A stretch of DNA of 64,000 bases. It comes from Flavobacterium rivuli WB 3.3-2 = DSM 21788. Lineage in GTDB: Bacteria > Bacteroidota > Bacteroidia > Flavobacteriales > Flavobacteriaceae. Within the stretch, counting starts at the first letter, position 1. Every line of letters begins with the position of its first letter. The position numbers and the translations under genes are program-made. The stretch covers positions 62,001-126,000 of the forward strand of contig NZ_KB899968.1 of the NCBI RefSeq assembly GCF_000378485.1, given 5' to 3'. This document shows, one piece after another, positions 24,919 through 32,288 of the stretch. The notes beneath the pieces were generated by a model. That model did not search any database and was not told the DNA's origin. It saw only the letters and a list, made by a program, of their open reading frames with translations.

Positions 24919-25776
24919 TTACTCGTTATAATAATAAAAAATTTCCTGTGTAGTTTGGTAAGGCATCGAGGTAAAAAAAGTATGGGTTATATAATTAAGA
25001 TCATTAAATGCAGAGTCATAATTATAAATACCTCCCAGATTTTTTAAATAATAATTACTGTTTTCTGCTACAGATGTTACAAGGTCACCCATTAGCGTTA
25101 TATTATTTGTTTGCGTTACCGTTTTTAAACGGTTGGCCGGCACAGGTATGTTATAATATTCTATGTTTAATAAGGTATTGCTGTCCAGCATTGCCTGTTT
25201 ATAGGTTACCGGTTTCCCGTCCTCAAAAATCAACATCTCGTTTTCATTAGGAGAGTTGCGTGCATAGAACAGGCCATCTTCGTTGGCATTAAAAGTGCCC
25301 CATATTTCGCTACTACCGCTCTGAGTATAATGAATTGTAACAGTGCATGAATTGTCTGCGGCATAGCTCATTGTTTTACGATAGTTTATATCGACTGAAA
25401 TAACCGATAATTCTGTAATGCGGCCAAGACTATCATAGTTAAAAAGCGATGTAGACAGGACTGTATTTGCATTATCGTAACTAATTACCGAAGCAGTATT
25501 GCTTGTATGTGTATATACTGTAGTGGATTGTAAATTATGAAAGTGGTTAAAAGTACTGTCGGCAACAACATAGCCACTTTCAAAATACTGTACATTTTTA
25601 CCAACGTACTCAGTGTCGTTCATACCATCATACATTTCTTTAGACGGATAATAGGTTTCTACCCTTTGTAATGTTAGCTCGTTTGCCGGATTTAGGGTAC
25701 TTTCTGCAATATTGTCTGCAGAGCATGATGCCAATGCAATAGCGACTGATAGCAATAAATAATTTTTCGTTTTCAT
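24919..25776 (-). CDS. Unknown lipoprotein, paralogue of the gene at 31275-32153
   Basis: A 285-residue lipoprotein: MKTKNYLLLSVAIALASC (Cys18), then an exported beta-rich domain. It shares clear blocks with the 31275 protein: VQYFESGYVVADSTFN, YYNIPVPANRLKTVTQTNN, NSNYYLKN and a terminal FYYYNE. Repeated short strands such as LFNYDSLGRITEL recall RHS/YD-like repeats. Function unknown. It lies behind the ECF sigma gene with a 51-base gap and might share its transcript. Confidence 0.7.
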   Translation of the reverse strand: MKTKNYLLLSVAIALASCSADNIAESTLNPANELTLQRVETYYPSKEMYDGMNDTEYVGKNVQYFESGYVVADSTFNHFHNLQSTTVYTHTSNTASVISYDNANTVLSTSLFNYDSLGRITELSVISVDINYRKTMSYAADNSCTVTIHYTQSGSSEIWGTFNANEDGLFYARNSPNENEMLIFEDGKPVTYKQAMLDSNTLLNIEYYNIPVPANRLKTVTQTNNITLMGDLVTSVAENSNYYLKNLGGIYNYDSAFNDLNYITHTFFTSMPYQTTQEIFYYYNE

Positions 25777-25848
25777 AATAGCAATTTTATGTTATACCCT
25801 ATAGTCAGCACAGGTAGTAAAAGGTTGCGTTACGTTGTAAAATTTTTT

Positions 25849-26811
25849 CTAAAAACCTAAATCAACCTCGTTTTCCATCTTCCGTATATAAAAATCAACC
25901 TTTTGGTGCGCCTTATTAAAGAACAGTTTCCTGTCGCGCGTACCCGAAAGGTTAAGCGATTTTGAGTTTTTTACCTGGTGCTTAAAGTAATCGGCAGCAT
26001 TGGTGCAGGTATCTGTATCCTGTGTTATAAAATATCCCAACATAGTGTACGGTACAAAAAGCGATTGCTGTTTAGGAGATGATACCAGCACATTATTGTT
26101 AAGGATAAGCAACTCATTATAATATAAATGAAAATTGTTGCTGCCATTACAGCAACGGTCTTCGGCAGTTTGCAATATTTTTTTAAGGTCGTCGCCCAAA
26201 AGCAAGGCACTTGGCAGGGATAACAAACCCGACTGGTAAAAATAATATATTTGTTGCAGTGAGCTGTTTATAGTGGTGTCGTTCCATATTTCGTTTACCT
26301 CTACATGCTCATAAACGGCTTTAAGTTTTGTGCTGTGCTGCAATAATGACTGGTCTACCGTAAAAGACTCAAAATTTTCCTGGTTCTGGGTTCCTGCCAA
26401 TAAATTAAGCCAAACGTACAGCTTAAATTTAGAGAGCAGCGTACCACCTATGGTATAAAACAGTGGGATATCTTTTGCCGAATAAAACATTCGCGCATTG
26501 GGCTCATCAAGATAATCGGTAAGTTTCTCTGCCGATTCTTTAAAGTACTTGCCCATATCGGCCATGGTGCGTATCTCGCTGGTCTTTTCTACAATTACTT
26601 TTTTGCCATCGTTAAAAAGCACGTCCATAGACAGGCCAAAGTGGCGGCACAGGGTTATGGTTTCCTCTATAGAAAATTTACTTTTTTGCGATACCCGCCT
26701 GTGGGCAGCATCATAGCTTATGTTTAATACAGTTGCTACAACATCTATTACAGATGTTGCTGCGCCCGACTTTTGCCGGATGGCTTTTAAAAGAATATCC
26801 TGATTATTCAT
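25849..26811 (-). CDS. HTH transcriptional regulator of a flavobacterial family
   Basis: A 320-residue protein. Residues 1-65 form a helix-turn-helix (VIDVVATVLNISYDAAHRRV followed by KFSIEETITLCRHFGLSMDV); the remaining 250 residues are helical and of unknown role, with no recognised ligand domain. It is transcribed divergently from the LA_2272-type gene. A perfect palindrome at 26815-26833 covers its own -7 box, so autoregulation, and control of the neighbour through half-sites at 26849-26884, is likely. There are many such proteins in Flavobacteriia, without a defined ligand. Confidence 0.72.
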   Translation of the reverse strand: MNNQDILLKAIRQKSGAATSVIDVVATVLNISYDAAHRRVSQKSKFSIEETITLCRHFGLSMDVLFNDGKKVIVEKTSEIRTMADMGKYFKESAEKLTDYLDEPNARMFYSAKDIPLFYTIGGTLLSKFKLYVWLNLLAGTQNQENFESFTVDQSLLQHSTKLKAVYEHVEVNEIWNDTTINSSLQQIYYFYQSGLLSLPSALLLGDDLKKILQTAEDRCCNGSNNFHLYYNELLILNNNVLVSSPKQQSLFVPYTMLGYFITQDTDTCTNAADYFKHQVKNSKSLNLSGTRDRKLFFNKAHQKVDFYIRKMENEVDLGF

Positions 26812-26814
26812 AAT

Positions 26815-26833
26815 ATTTGCGATTATCGCAAAT
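26815..26833. promoter_or_regulatory. Palindromic operator, ATTTGCGAT-T-ATCGCAAAT
   Basis: Two perfect 9-base arms around a central T, 4 bases upstream of the regulator gene. Related half-sites follow: ATTTG...GCGCAAAT at 26849-26864 and TTCGCGAT at 26877-26884. Binding by the adjacent HTH protein is inferred. Confidence 0.6.
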
Positions 26834-26836
26834 GTA
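26829..26836 (-). promoter_or_regulatory. -7 box of the HTH regulator gene
   Basis: On the minus strand TACATTTG, a TAnnTTTG match. Five of its bases lie inside the palindrome at 26815-26833, so protein bound there would block the promoter. Confidence 0.5.
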
Positions 26837-26883
26837 TGTTTTATTTTAATTTGTTAGCGCAAATACAATTGTTGTTTTCGCGA

Positions 26884-26891
26884 TAGCTTTG
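26884..26891 (+). promoter_or_regulatory. -7 box of the LA_2272-type gene
   Basis: TAGCTTTG matches TAnnTTTG, 23 bases before the ATG at 26915, and is preceded by the half-site TTCGCGA. Confidence 0.55.
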
Positions 26892-26914
26892 GTTAAGCAT
26901 TAAATCAAACTATC

Positions 26915-27673
26915 ATGAAACTAAACATCTTACTTATGGCTACCTTACTTTTTACGGTTATTGCCTGCGCACAGCAAAAGCATAAAACCCACTTTCCGGT
27001 TGGTCTTTACACTAAGCCCAATACCACAATTTATGGGTTATCTGTTGGTGTTGGGTCTAACACCTATCAAAATTCCGATTCGGTTAGTGTACGTTCTAAC
27101 GGCATCAGGATAGAGCCCATTTCTCAGGCACTGCTTATAGCTACACTAATTTTTGGCCCGGACCAGGTAAATTACCCTAACGACCCTGCAGATTTTGCTG
27201 CTTTCAACAAAAAATTTCCTGTAGAGATCATTAACGGGTTAAATATTTCCTGCGGTACTAATACCTTTGCTAACGTTAATGGCATTACCGTATCGGGTAT
27301 TACACAGTCGTTAAAAAATACAAACGGCCTATCTGTAGGAGGGTTGGGCAACAGCTCTTTCAGGAACAACGGCATCCAGATTGCCGGTGCAGGTACCAGT
27401 GCTATTTACAGTAATGGTATTATTATAAGCGGCCTTAACACAACTGTTTATAAAGGTAATGGTTTGCAGGTGGGTGGTTTTAACCAGTATGTGCATTTTA
27501 CCGGAGTACAGGCAGGTATTTATAATGACATAGAAAACAAATCGGAAAGTTTTACAGGATTACAAATAGGGTTGTTTAACCGCACCAAGAAATTGAAAGG
27601 CATACAAATAGGCCTCATTAACATTAATGAAAAAAGAATACTTCCTTTTATTAACTGGAACTTTAAAGACTAA
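26915..27673 (+). CDS. LA_2272-type surface repeat protein
   Basis: A 252-residue exported protein, signal MKLNILLMATLLFTVIACA (possible lipoprotein at Cys18). Its body is a run of short repeats of the form NGLxVGG or GIQIGLFN, for example NGLSVGGLGNSSFRNNGIQI, NGIIISGLNTTVYKGNGLQV and KGIQIGLININ. These are characteristic of the LA_2272 surface repeats, which form beta-solenoids or barrel-like sheets of unknown function. A CDP-alcohol phosphatidyltransferase gene follows after 4 bases. Divergent from an HTH regulator with a shared regulatory region. Confidence 0.78.
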   Translation: MKLNILLMATLLFTVIACAQQKHKTHFPVGLYTKPNTTIYGLSVGVGSNTYQNSDSVSVRSNGIRIEPISQALLIATLIFGPDQVNYPNDPADFAAFNKKFPVEIINGLNISCGTNTFANVNGITVSGITQSLKNTNGLSVGGLGNSSFRNNGIQIAGAGTSAIYSNGIIISGLNTTVYKGNGLQVGGFNQYVHFTGVQAGIYNDIENKSESFTGLQIGLFNRTKKLKGIQIGLININEKRILPFINWNFKD

Positions 27674-27677
27674 AACA

Positions 27678-28280
27678 ATGAAAAATATACCCTATATACT
27701 TATCGCTTTTCGGCTTGTACTGGGCCCTGTAATGATTGCTGTTACTTACAACTATGGCACGGCTGCCCGAATGTTTTTGGCATTGTTAATTCTGCTTGGC
27801 ATATTATCTGATATTTTTGATGGTATAATTGCCCGTAAACATGGTGTTTCTACAGAGAGGCTTCGTCGTATGGACAGCCAGATAGATGTTGTTTTCTGGC
27901 TTTGCACAGGCTGGTGTGCCTGGCTGCTTAACCCCGAAATTATTAAAAATAACCGATATGCCATAGCAACCATTTTTATAATGGAAGCCTTAACGTATGT
28001 ATTCAGTTTTTTAAAATTTGGCAAAGAAACCTGTACCCATGCGTTATTGTCTAAATTATGGGGCATAACATTGTTTGCAGCTTTTATATCAATAATAGGA
28101 TTTGGCTACGGCGGTATCCCGCTTGCGCTTGTAGTAATTTTCGGGATACTCTCACATATAGATGTGTACCTTATCATCTTATTATTGCCCCGCTGGATGC
28201 ATGATGTGCCCAGTTGCTATCATGCCTGGCTTATAAGGCAGGGTAAAGATATTAAGCGAAATAAATTGTTTAATGGGTAA
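27678..28280 (+). CDS. CDP-alcohol phosphatidyltransferase family membrane protein
   Basis: A 200-residue polytopic enzyme of phospholipid synthesis. The ATG at 27678 is preferred over an earlier frame start at 27627 that overlaps the previous gene. The catalytic motif spans D45 to D70: D45xxD48G49xxA52R53, then D66xxxD70, so all four metal-binding aspartates are present. At position 62 the usual glycine is leucine. It would join a CDP-alcohol to a second alcohol; the acceptor is unknown. It is short, with about five or six membrane segments. Confidence 0.85.
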   Translation: MKNIPYILIAFRLVLGPVMIAVTYNYGTAARMFLALLILLGILSDIFDGIIARKHGVSTERLRRMDSQIDVVFWLCTGWCAWLLNPEIIKNNRYAIATIFIMEALTYVFSFLKFGKETCTHALLSKLWGITLFAAFISIIGFGYGGIPLALVVIFGILSHIDVYLIILLLPRWMHDVPSCYHAWLIRQGKDIKRNKLFNG

Positions 28281-28299
28281 ACAATTACTGGTATTAAAA

Positions 28300-28334
28300 A
28301 TCCCCATACTACATTGTAATATGGGGATAATTTT
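28300..28334. terminator. Bidirectional terminator
   Basis: ATCCCCATA and TATGGGGAT with an 11-base loop; AT-rich runs follow on both strands. It lies between the converging phosphatidyltransferase and TM2 genes. Confidence 0.8.
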
Positions 28335-28359
28335 AAACTATAATTATTTTGTAGCAGTA

Positions 28360-28728
28360 TTATAAAGTTTTAGTATAGCTGCCGCCATTAGGCTGAAGTT
28401 CGCCGGTAATGATCCTTACAAGGTCGATTATCCACCAGATTAAAAAACCACCAAGAGTTAACAACTGAACGATTCCCTGCCAGATGTACCCAAGGTAAAA
28501 ACGGTGAATACCTAAAACGCCAAGAAAAATGCAAAGTAGCAATGCCGTAACCTGATTGGTTCCGCCCGATGCTGCCGGAGAAGAAAGCTCCTCCATAGTG
28601 TCAGGTTTTTCAGCAACTGTTGTGCTGTTTGCAGCTGTTGCGGTTCTTTGTACGGGGAACGAAGCATAAGATGCTGTTAAAGAACCAAACACTAATGCAA
28701 TTAGCGAGAATAATAATCTTAGTTTCAT
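28360..28728 (-). CDS. TM2 domain protein
   Basis: A 122-residue protein with signal peptide MKLRLLFSLIALVFGSLTASYA, a T/S/A linker and a C-terminal TM2 domain of two membrane helices: VTALLLCIFLGVLGIHRFYL, then GIVQLLTLGGFLIWWIIDLV. The GxxGxHRFYLG motif and the following WxIIDLVRI are the hallmarks. Function of these proteins is poorly defined. It shares a 41-base divergent promoter region with the next gene. Confidence 0.88.
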   Translation of the reverse strand: MKLRLLFSLIALVFGSLTASYASFPVQRTATAANSTTVAEKPDTMEELSSPAASGGTNQVTALLLCIFLGVLGIHRFYLGYIWQGIVQLLTLGGFLIWWIIDLVRIITGELQPNGGSYTKTL

Positions 28729-28739
28729 ATTTAAAATTT

Positions 28740-28747
28740 TAAGTTTG
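28740..28747 (+). promoter_or_regulatory. -7 box of the gene at 28770
   Basis: TAAGTTTG, TAnnTTTG match, 22 bases before the ATG. It nearly touches the minus-strand -7 box at 28751-28758, so the two divergent promoters overlap and probably exclude each other. Confidence 0.5.
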
Positions 28748-28750
28748 TAT

Positions 28751-28758
28751 CAAATATA
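28751..28758 (-). promoter_or_regulatory. -7 box of the TM2 gene
   Basis: On the minus strand TATATTTG, TAnnTTTG match, 22 bases upstream of the TM2 start codon. Confidence 0.5.
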
Positions 28759-28769
28759 GGACATTAATA

Positions 28770-29648
28770 ATGAGAACTAAATTCGTTTTAACACTTTTGC
28801 TTACCTCTTTTATGCTTTTTGCCCAAAATAAGTATGAATATTATGGAGCGGTAATGCTTAATGGTAATGTTAAAGAAGCCATACCTTACAGATTGGTATT
28901 TACTGAAACTAAAGGTGTTGTAAATGGCTACTCTGTAACCGATTTAGGCGGTGCGCACGAAACAAAAAATAATATAAAAGGCACCTATAATGATGCTACA
29001 AAGGAGTTTATTTTTAAGGAAGAAGGAGTGTTATATACAAAATCGCCGGTAAGCGATGATATGTTTTGCTTTATAAACTTTACAGGCAAAGTAAAGCTGG
29101 TTAATAAGAAAAGTAATTTAGAAGGTAAATTTAAAGGGCTTTTTAAAAACAGGCAAAAGTGTATAGACGGTACAATGGTTTTAATAGGGTCTGTAGGGCT
29201 ATATGAAGAATTAGAGAAAGCCAATAAAAAACTACAAAAAACTAAAGATGTAAAAGCTTCGGTTAAAGCAAGGGCTAATCCCATAGCTCTTTTAGACAGC
29301 CTTAAAGTTAATAAGCTTATAAAAGAGCAAACACTTACCATATTTGTAGAATCTAAAAAGGTAGATTTAGAAATTTGGGACAATGGTAAAGAAGACGGCG
29401 ATGTTATTAATGTGTACCAAAATGACGAACTTATATTAAGGAACTACACAGTAAGTACTAAAAAGAAACTAATTAGTGTAAACCTTGTTAAAAAGAATGT
29501 GTTTAAAATTGTAGCTGTTAATGAGGGTACTATAGCACCAAATACAGCAATGATAAGGCTTGTAGATGGCGACCGCACCTTTGAAGTGCTCTCTGACCTT
29601 AAAAAGGATGAAAGTGCATCTATCACGATTTTAAAAAGAGATCAATAA
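28770..29648 (+). CDS. Unknown exported protein
   Basis: A 292-residue protein with signal peptide MRTKFVLTLLLTSFMLFA and no lipobox. The mature protein has a beta-rich N-terminal part (YYGAVMLNGNVKEAIPYRLV), a short helical Lys-rich stretch (EELEKANKKLQKTKDVKAS), and a C-terminal beta domain containing VDLEIWDNGKEDGDVINVYQ. That last segment resembles a calcium- or ligand-binding jelly-roll strand pair seen in other secreted Bacteroidota proteins. I do not recognise the family. It converges on the TlpA-like gene; only 1 base separates the two stops. Confidence 0.65.
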   Translation: MRTKFVLTLLLTSFMLFAQNKYEYYGAVMLNGNVKEAIPYRLVFTETKGVVNGYSVTDLGGAHETKNNIKGTYNDATKEFIFKEEGVLYTKSPVSDDMFCFINFTGKVKLVNKKSNLEGKFKGLFKNRQKCIDGTMVLIGSVGLYEELEKANKKLQKTKDVKASVKARANPIALLDSLKVNKLIKEQTLTIFVESKKVDLEIWDNGKEDGDVINVYQNDELILRNYTVSTKKKLISVNLVKKNVFKIVAVNEGTIAPNTAMIRLVDGDRTFEVLSDLKKDESASITILKRDQ

Positions 29649-29649
29649 G

Positions 29650-31101
29650 CTATAGTTTACTGATCTCTTTTTCCAGTTTATCCATTTCAGATGGTGGTGC
29701 AGCATACTTAACGGCTATTTCTCCTTTGCTGCCTATAAGTATGTACCAGGGTATAGAGATGCTTTCGGTGCCGCTAAAGTGGTGGCTCACACTACTGTCT
29801 AACGCTTTGTTGGCCCTTATGTGGTGGCCCTGCAGGCCATAGTGGCTTATCATTTTCTTCCAGCCTTCATCGCGGGCGTCCTGATCTATAGATATGTATA
29901 CCACTGTTATATCATTGGCGGCAAGCAGCTTGTACAGCGCGTCTTTATACTTAAATTCGTCGCGGCACGGCCCGCACCAGGTAGCCCACACATCTATGTA
30001 TAGTTTTTTGCCGGGAAATTTCTTAATCAACTCCTCCAGCGAGTTAATGTTGGCATAGTTATCTACGTAAGCAGCGCCCTGTGGCAGGTTGCCACTCTGG
30101 GCAAAGAAGGCTACAAGGGGTGCCATTTCGGTATCCAGATATTTTGTGTAGCTACTGTTAGGGTAAGCCTTTTTAAAATCAAGATAACTTTCAAGGGCAT
30201 ATTTTTCCATCTGGCCTTCGTATACATTTTGGTGCTGAGTTACCGCAAGGTAGTATTCTGCATTTTGGGCAGGTATGTAGCGCAGGTGTTTTTTGCGTAT
30301 CTCTTCACGGCTCAGTTTTGTATCCTCTGCAATTTTTGTGACGTCAAACCCCGCTTCTTCATAAGTTTTAAAATATTCATACCCCATAAGGTACCAGTAG
30401 CCAACTGGCAGCTTATTAATGTATTCCTTATCAGGCGTAACTTTATCATACAGGCCTTTCCACAAAATATTAAAGGCTTCGGCAACAGGTGCACCGCCGT
30501 TATACTTTACATGGCTGTGCTTTGAAAAAATAGCCAGGCTCATGGCGGTAGTGTAAAAATACTGGCGCTCGTAGAGCAGGGGCTGCAAATAGCCGGGAGG
30601 GCTGGCCGCATTGATGGCGCTGATGTCGGCATTGTATTTTGAATCGAAAAAGGCTTCAAATTCGGCAGGCGACTCAATTTTTGCGGCTTCCTGCGCCAGG
30701 TTATACATTAAAGTTATCCTGTAGAAGGGCAGCACGCCAGCGTAGCGTTTTTGAAGGGCGTCATCGGTTCCGGTTATTGCATTGTTAACCTTGCCTTCGT
30801 TTTCGGTGATAGTCACGGTGTATTGCCCGCCGGGTGCGGCCACAATATTACCTGCCCACAGGTAGTTATAAAAAATATCAATGAAGCTTACTTCATCTAT
30901 ATCGGCAATAATTTTAAAATTACCTTTGGCATCAACCTTGGCGGTGTAGTATATATCAAACCCCGAGGCGCCATTAACCGGGGCAGTGTAGCGAAGTGTT
31001 TCCGGCAGCTTCCCATTAATTTTCCCTTTAATTATTATTGGCTTTGCCATTACACTAAAAGCTGTAAGGCAGAATAATAACAGGAATAATTTTGATTTCA
31101 T
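29650..31101 (-). CDS. TlpA-family thiol-disulfide oxidoreductase
   Basis: A 483-residue exported protein. The ATG at 31101 gives the signal peptide MKSKLFLLLFCLTAFSVMA; the upstream GTG at 31149 adds residues unlike a signal. A helical N-terminal region of about 330 residues precedes a C-terminal thioredoxin domain. The active site is WATWCGPCRDE, followed by VVYISIDQDARDEGWKK and cis-Pro in SIPWYILIG. It probably reduces or exchanges disulfides in the periplasm. The target is unknown; Bacteroidota carry many such proteins fused to long N-terminal domains. Confidence 0.85.
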   Translation of the reverse strand: MKSKLFLLLFCLTAFSVMAKPIIIKGKINGKLPETLRYTAPVNGASGFDIYYTAKVDAKGNFKIIADIDEVSFIDIFYNYLWAGNIVAAPGGQYTVTITENEGKVNNAITGTDDALQKRYAGVLPFYRITLMYNLAQEAAKIESPAEFEAFFDSKYNADISAINAASPPGYLQPLLYERQYFYTTAMSLAIFSKHSHVKYNGGAPVAEAFNILWKGLYDKVTPDKEYINKLPVGYWYLMGYEYFKTYEEAGFDVTKIAEDTKLSREEIRKKHLRYIPAQNAEYYLAVTQHQNVYEGQMEKYALESYLDFKKAYPNSSYTKYLDTEMAPLVAFFAQSGNLPQGAAYVDNYANINSLEELIKKFPGKKLYIDVWATWCGPCRDEFKYKDALYKLLAANDITVVYISIDQDARDEGWKKMISHYGLQGHHIRANKALDSSVSHHFSGTESISIPWYILIGSKGEIAVKYAAPPSEMDKLEKEISKL

Positions 31102-31218
31102 AGATGTGGCTGGTTTTTTAAAACTTAAAAGTAGGAAAAAAACCAACACGCTTATGCTATGCTGTACTATTTATCAAGCTTTAATAAATACAAAATTTAT
31201 CATTTTTATGTAAACAAA

Positions 31219-31246
31219 AAACCTGCTACTTTTCAGTAACAGGTTA
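31219..31246 (-). terminator. Terminator of the lipoprotein gene at 31275
   Basis: On the minus strand AACCTGTTAC, TGAAAA loop, GTAGCAGGTT, then TTTTTTG. The stem contains a G-U pair that exists only in the minus-strand RNA. Nearly the same hairpin recurs after pnp at 32233-32262. Confidence 0.75.
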
Positions 31247-31274
31247 AAAGCCTGATTTTAATTAATATGAAGTA

Positions 31275-32153
31275 TTAGTTATTGTAAAAATAAAATGTTT
31301 CGGCCTCATAGGGTGCTTCGTGTAACGATCCGGAACCTTTTGTATAAACGGGATAATTAAGAGTATTGAAAGTAGTTTCAAAATTAGCATGACCATCATA
31401 GCTTTTAAGGAAATAATTACAATTTAATGCGGCATAATCATCAAATCCGGTTCCATCCATTATAGCATTATTAGTTTCAGCTACAGTTTTTCGCATATTT
31501 TGAGGAACTTCAATATCATAATATGTAAAAGTTACTGTTTCGGAATAGTTAAGGGCTGACAATGGTTTGTCTCCGTCATATATTACTGTGTCATACATAA
31601 TATTGTCACTTAGTTCGTATCCGCTTATAAATCCGTTATCTGTAAGATTGTAAGTAATGCCCGGGCTTAAAACTTCTCCGGTGGTACCATCATAGTTGCT
31701 TATTGCAACAGTATTGCCAGTAGTATAGTCAAACAATGATATTCTAATGGGGGTACCGTTGTTATACGTATTAGGCGAGCTTGTTTTTTTCTTTACCATG
31801 CGTCCTGTATCATCATAGGTCCTTTCTATGATCCTGTTAGTAACGCCATATTGTTCAAAGCTTTGTGTATACATATTATTGCTATATGTATGCGTAATTA
31901 TTTCTTCTGCCTGGTGTTGGTAGTTAAATAGTGTATCAGCGGTAATATGTCCATTTTCAAAATACTGTACTTTTTTATATGCCGGGTAATTACCCGCAAC
32001 ATAATCGGCCTCTCGCGGGGTGTAGGTTACAATTTTATTTAATTCGGGCAATGCAGTAGCTGCGTGATTTATAACTGATGCCTCTTCGTTTGTACAAGCA
32101 GTAAACATTAATGCCGTAATGCCTATAAGACTAATAATAATTTTTGTTTTCAT
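31275..32153 (-). CDS. Unknown lipoprotein, paralogue of the gene at 24919-25776
   Basis: About 292 residues from the ATG at 32153: MKTKIIISLIGITALMFTAC (lipobox, Cys20), then an acidic start TNEE. An upstream ATG at 32180 would add nine residues before the signal. Shared blocks with the paralogue are VQYFENGHITADTLFNYQHQ, YYDIEVPQNMRKTVAETNN, NCNYFLKSY and the end FYFYNN. It is beta-rich with YD-type repeats (RTYDDTGRMVKKK). Function unknown. Confidence 0.7.
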   Translation of the reverse strand: MKTKIIISLIGITALMFTACTNEEASVINHAATALPELNKIVTYTPREADYVAGNYPAYKKVQYFENGHITADTLFNYQHQAEEIITHTYSNNMYTQSFEQYGVTNRIIERTYDDTGRMVKKKTSSPNTYNNGTPIRISLFDYTTGNTVAISNYDGTTGEVLSPGITYNLTDNGFISGYELSDNIMYDTVIYDGDKPLSALNYSETVTFTYYDIEVPQNMRKTVAETNNAIMDGTGFDDYAALNCNYFLKSYDGHANFETTFNTLNYPVYTKGSGSLHEAPYEAETFYFYNN

Positions 32154-32232
32154 AGTAATATATCTTTGTTGATTTATCATTAGTCGAATATTTAAATAAA
32201 GGTTGCGTGTAATATCTGAATCTTTTAAAACA

Positions 32233-32262
32233 AAAAAAACCTGCCACTTTTCAGTAGCAGGT
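32233..32262 (-). terminator. Terminator of pnp
   Basis: On the minus strand ACCTGCTAC, TGAAAA loop, GTGGCAGGT, then TTTTTTTTG. A G-U pair again forms only on the minus strand. Confidence 0.8.
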
Positions 32263-32288
32263 CATTATATAAATTTACACCTTATAAA

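Noticed and set aside
29650..31101. Peptidase-like enzyme
   Set aside because: The WCGPC active site and cis-Pro segment identify a thioredoxin domain, and no protease motif is present.
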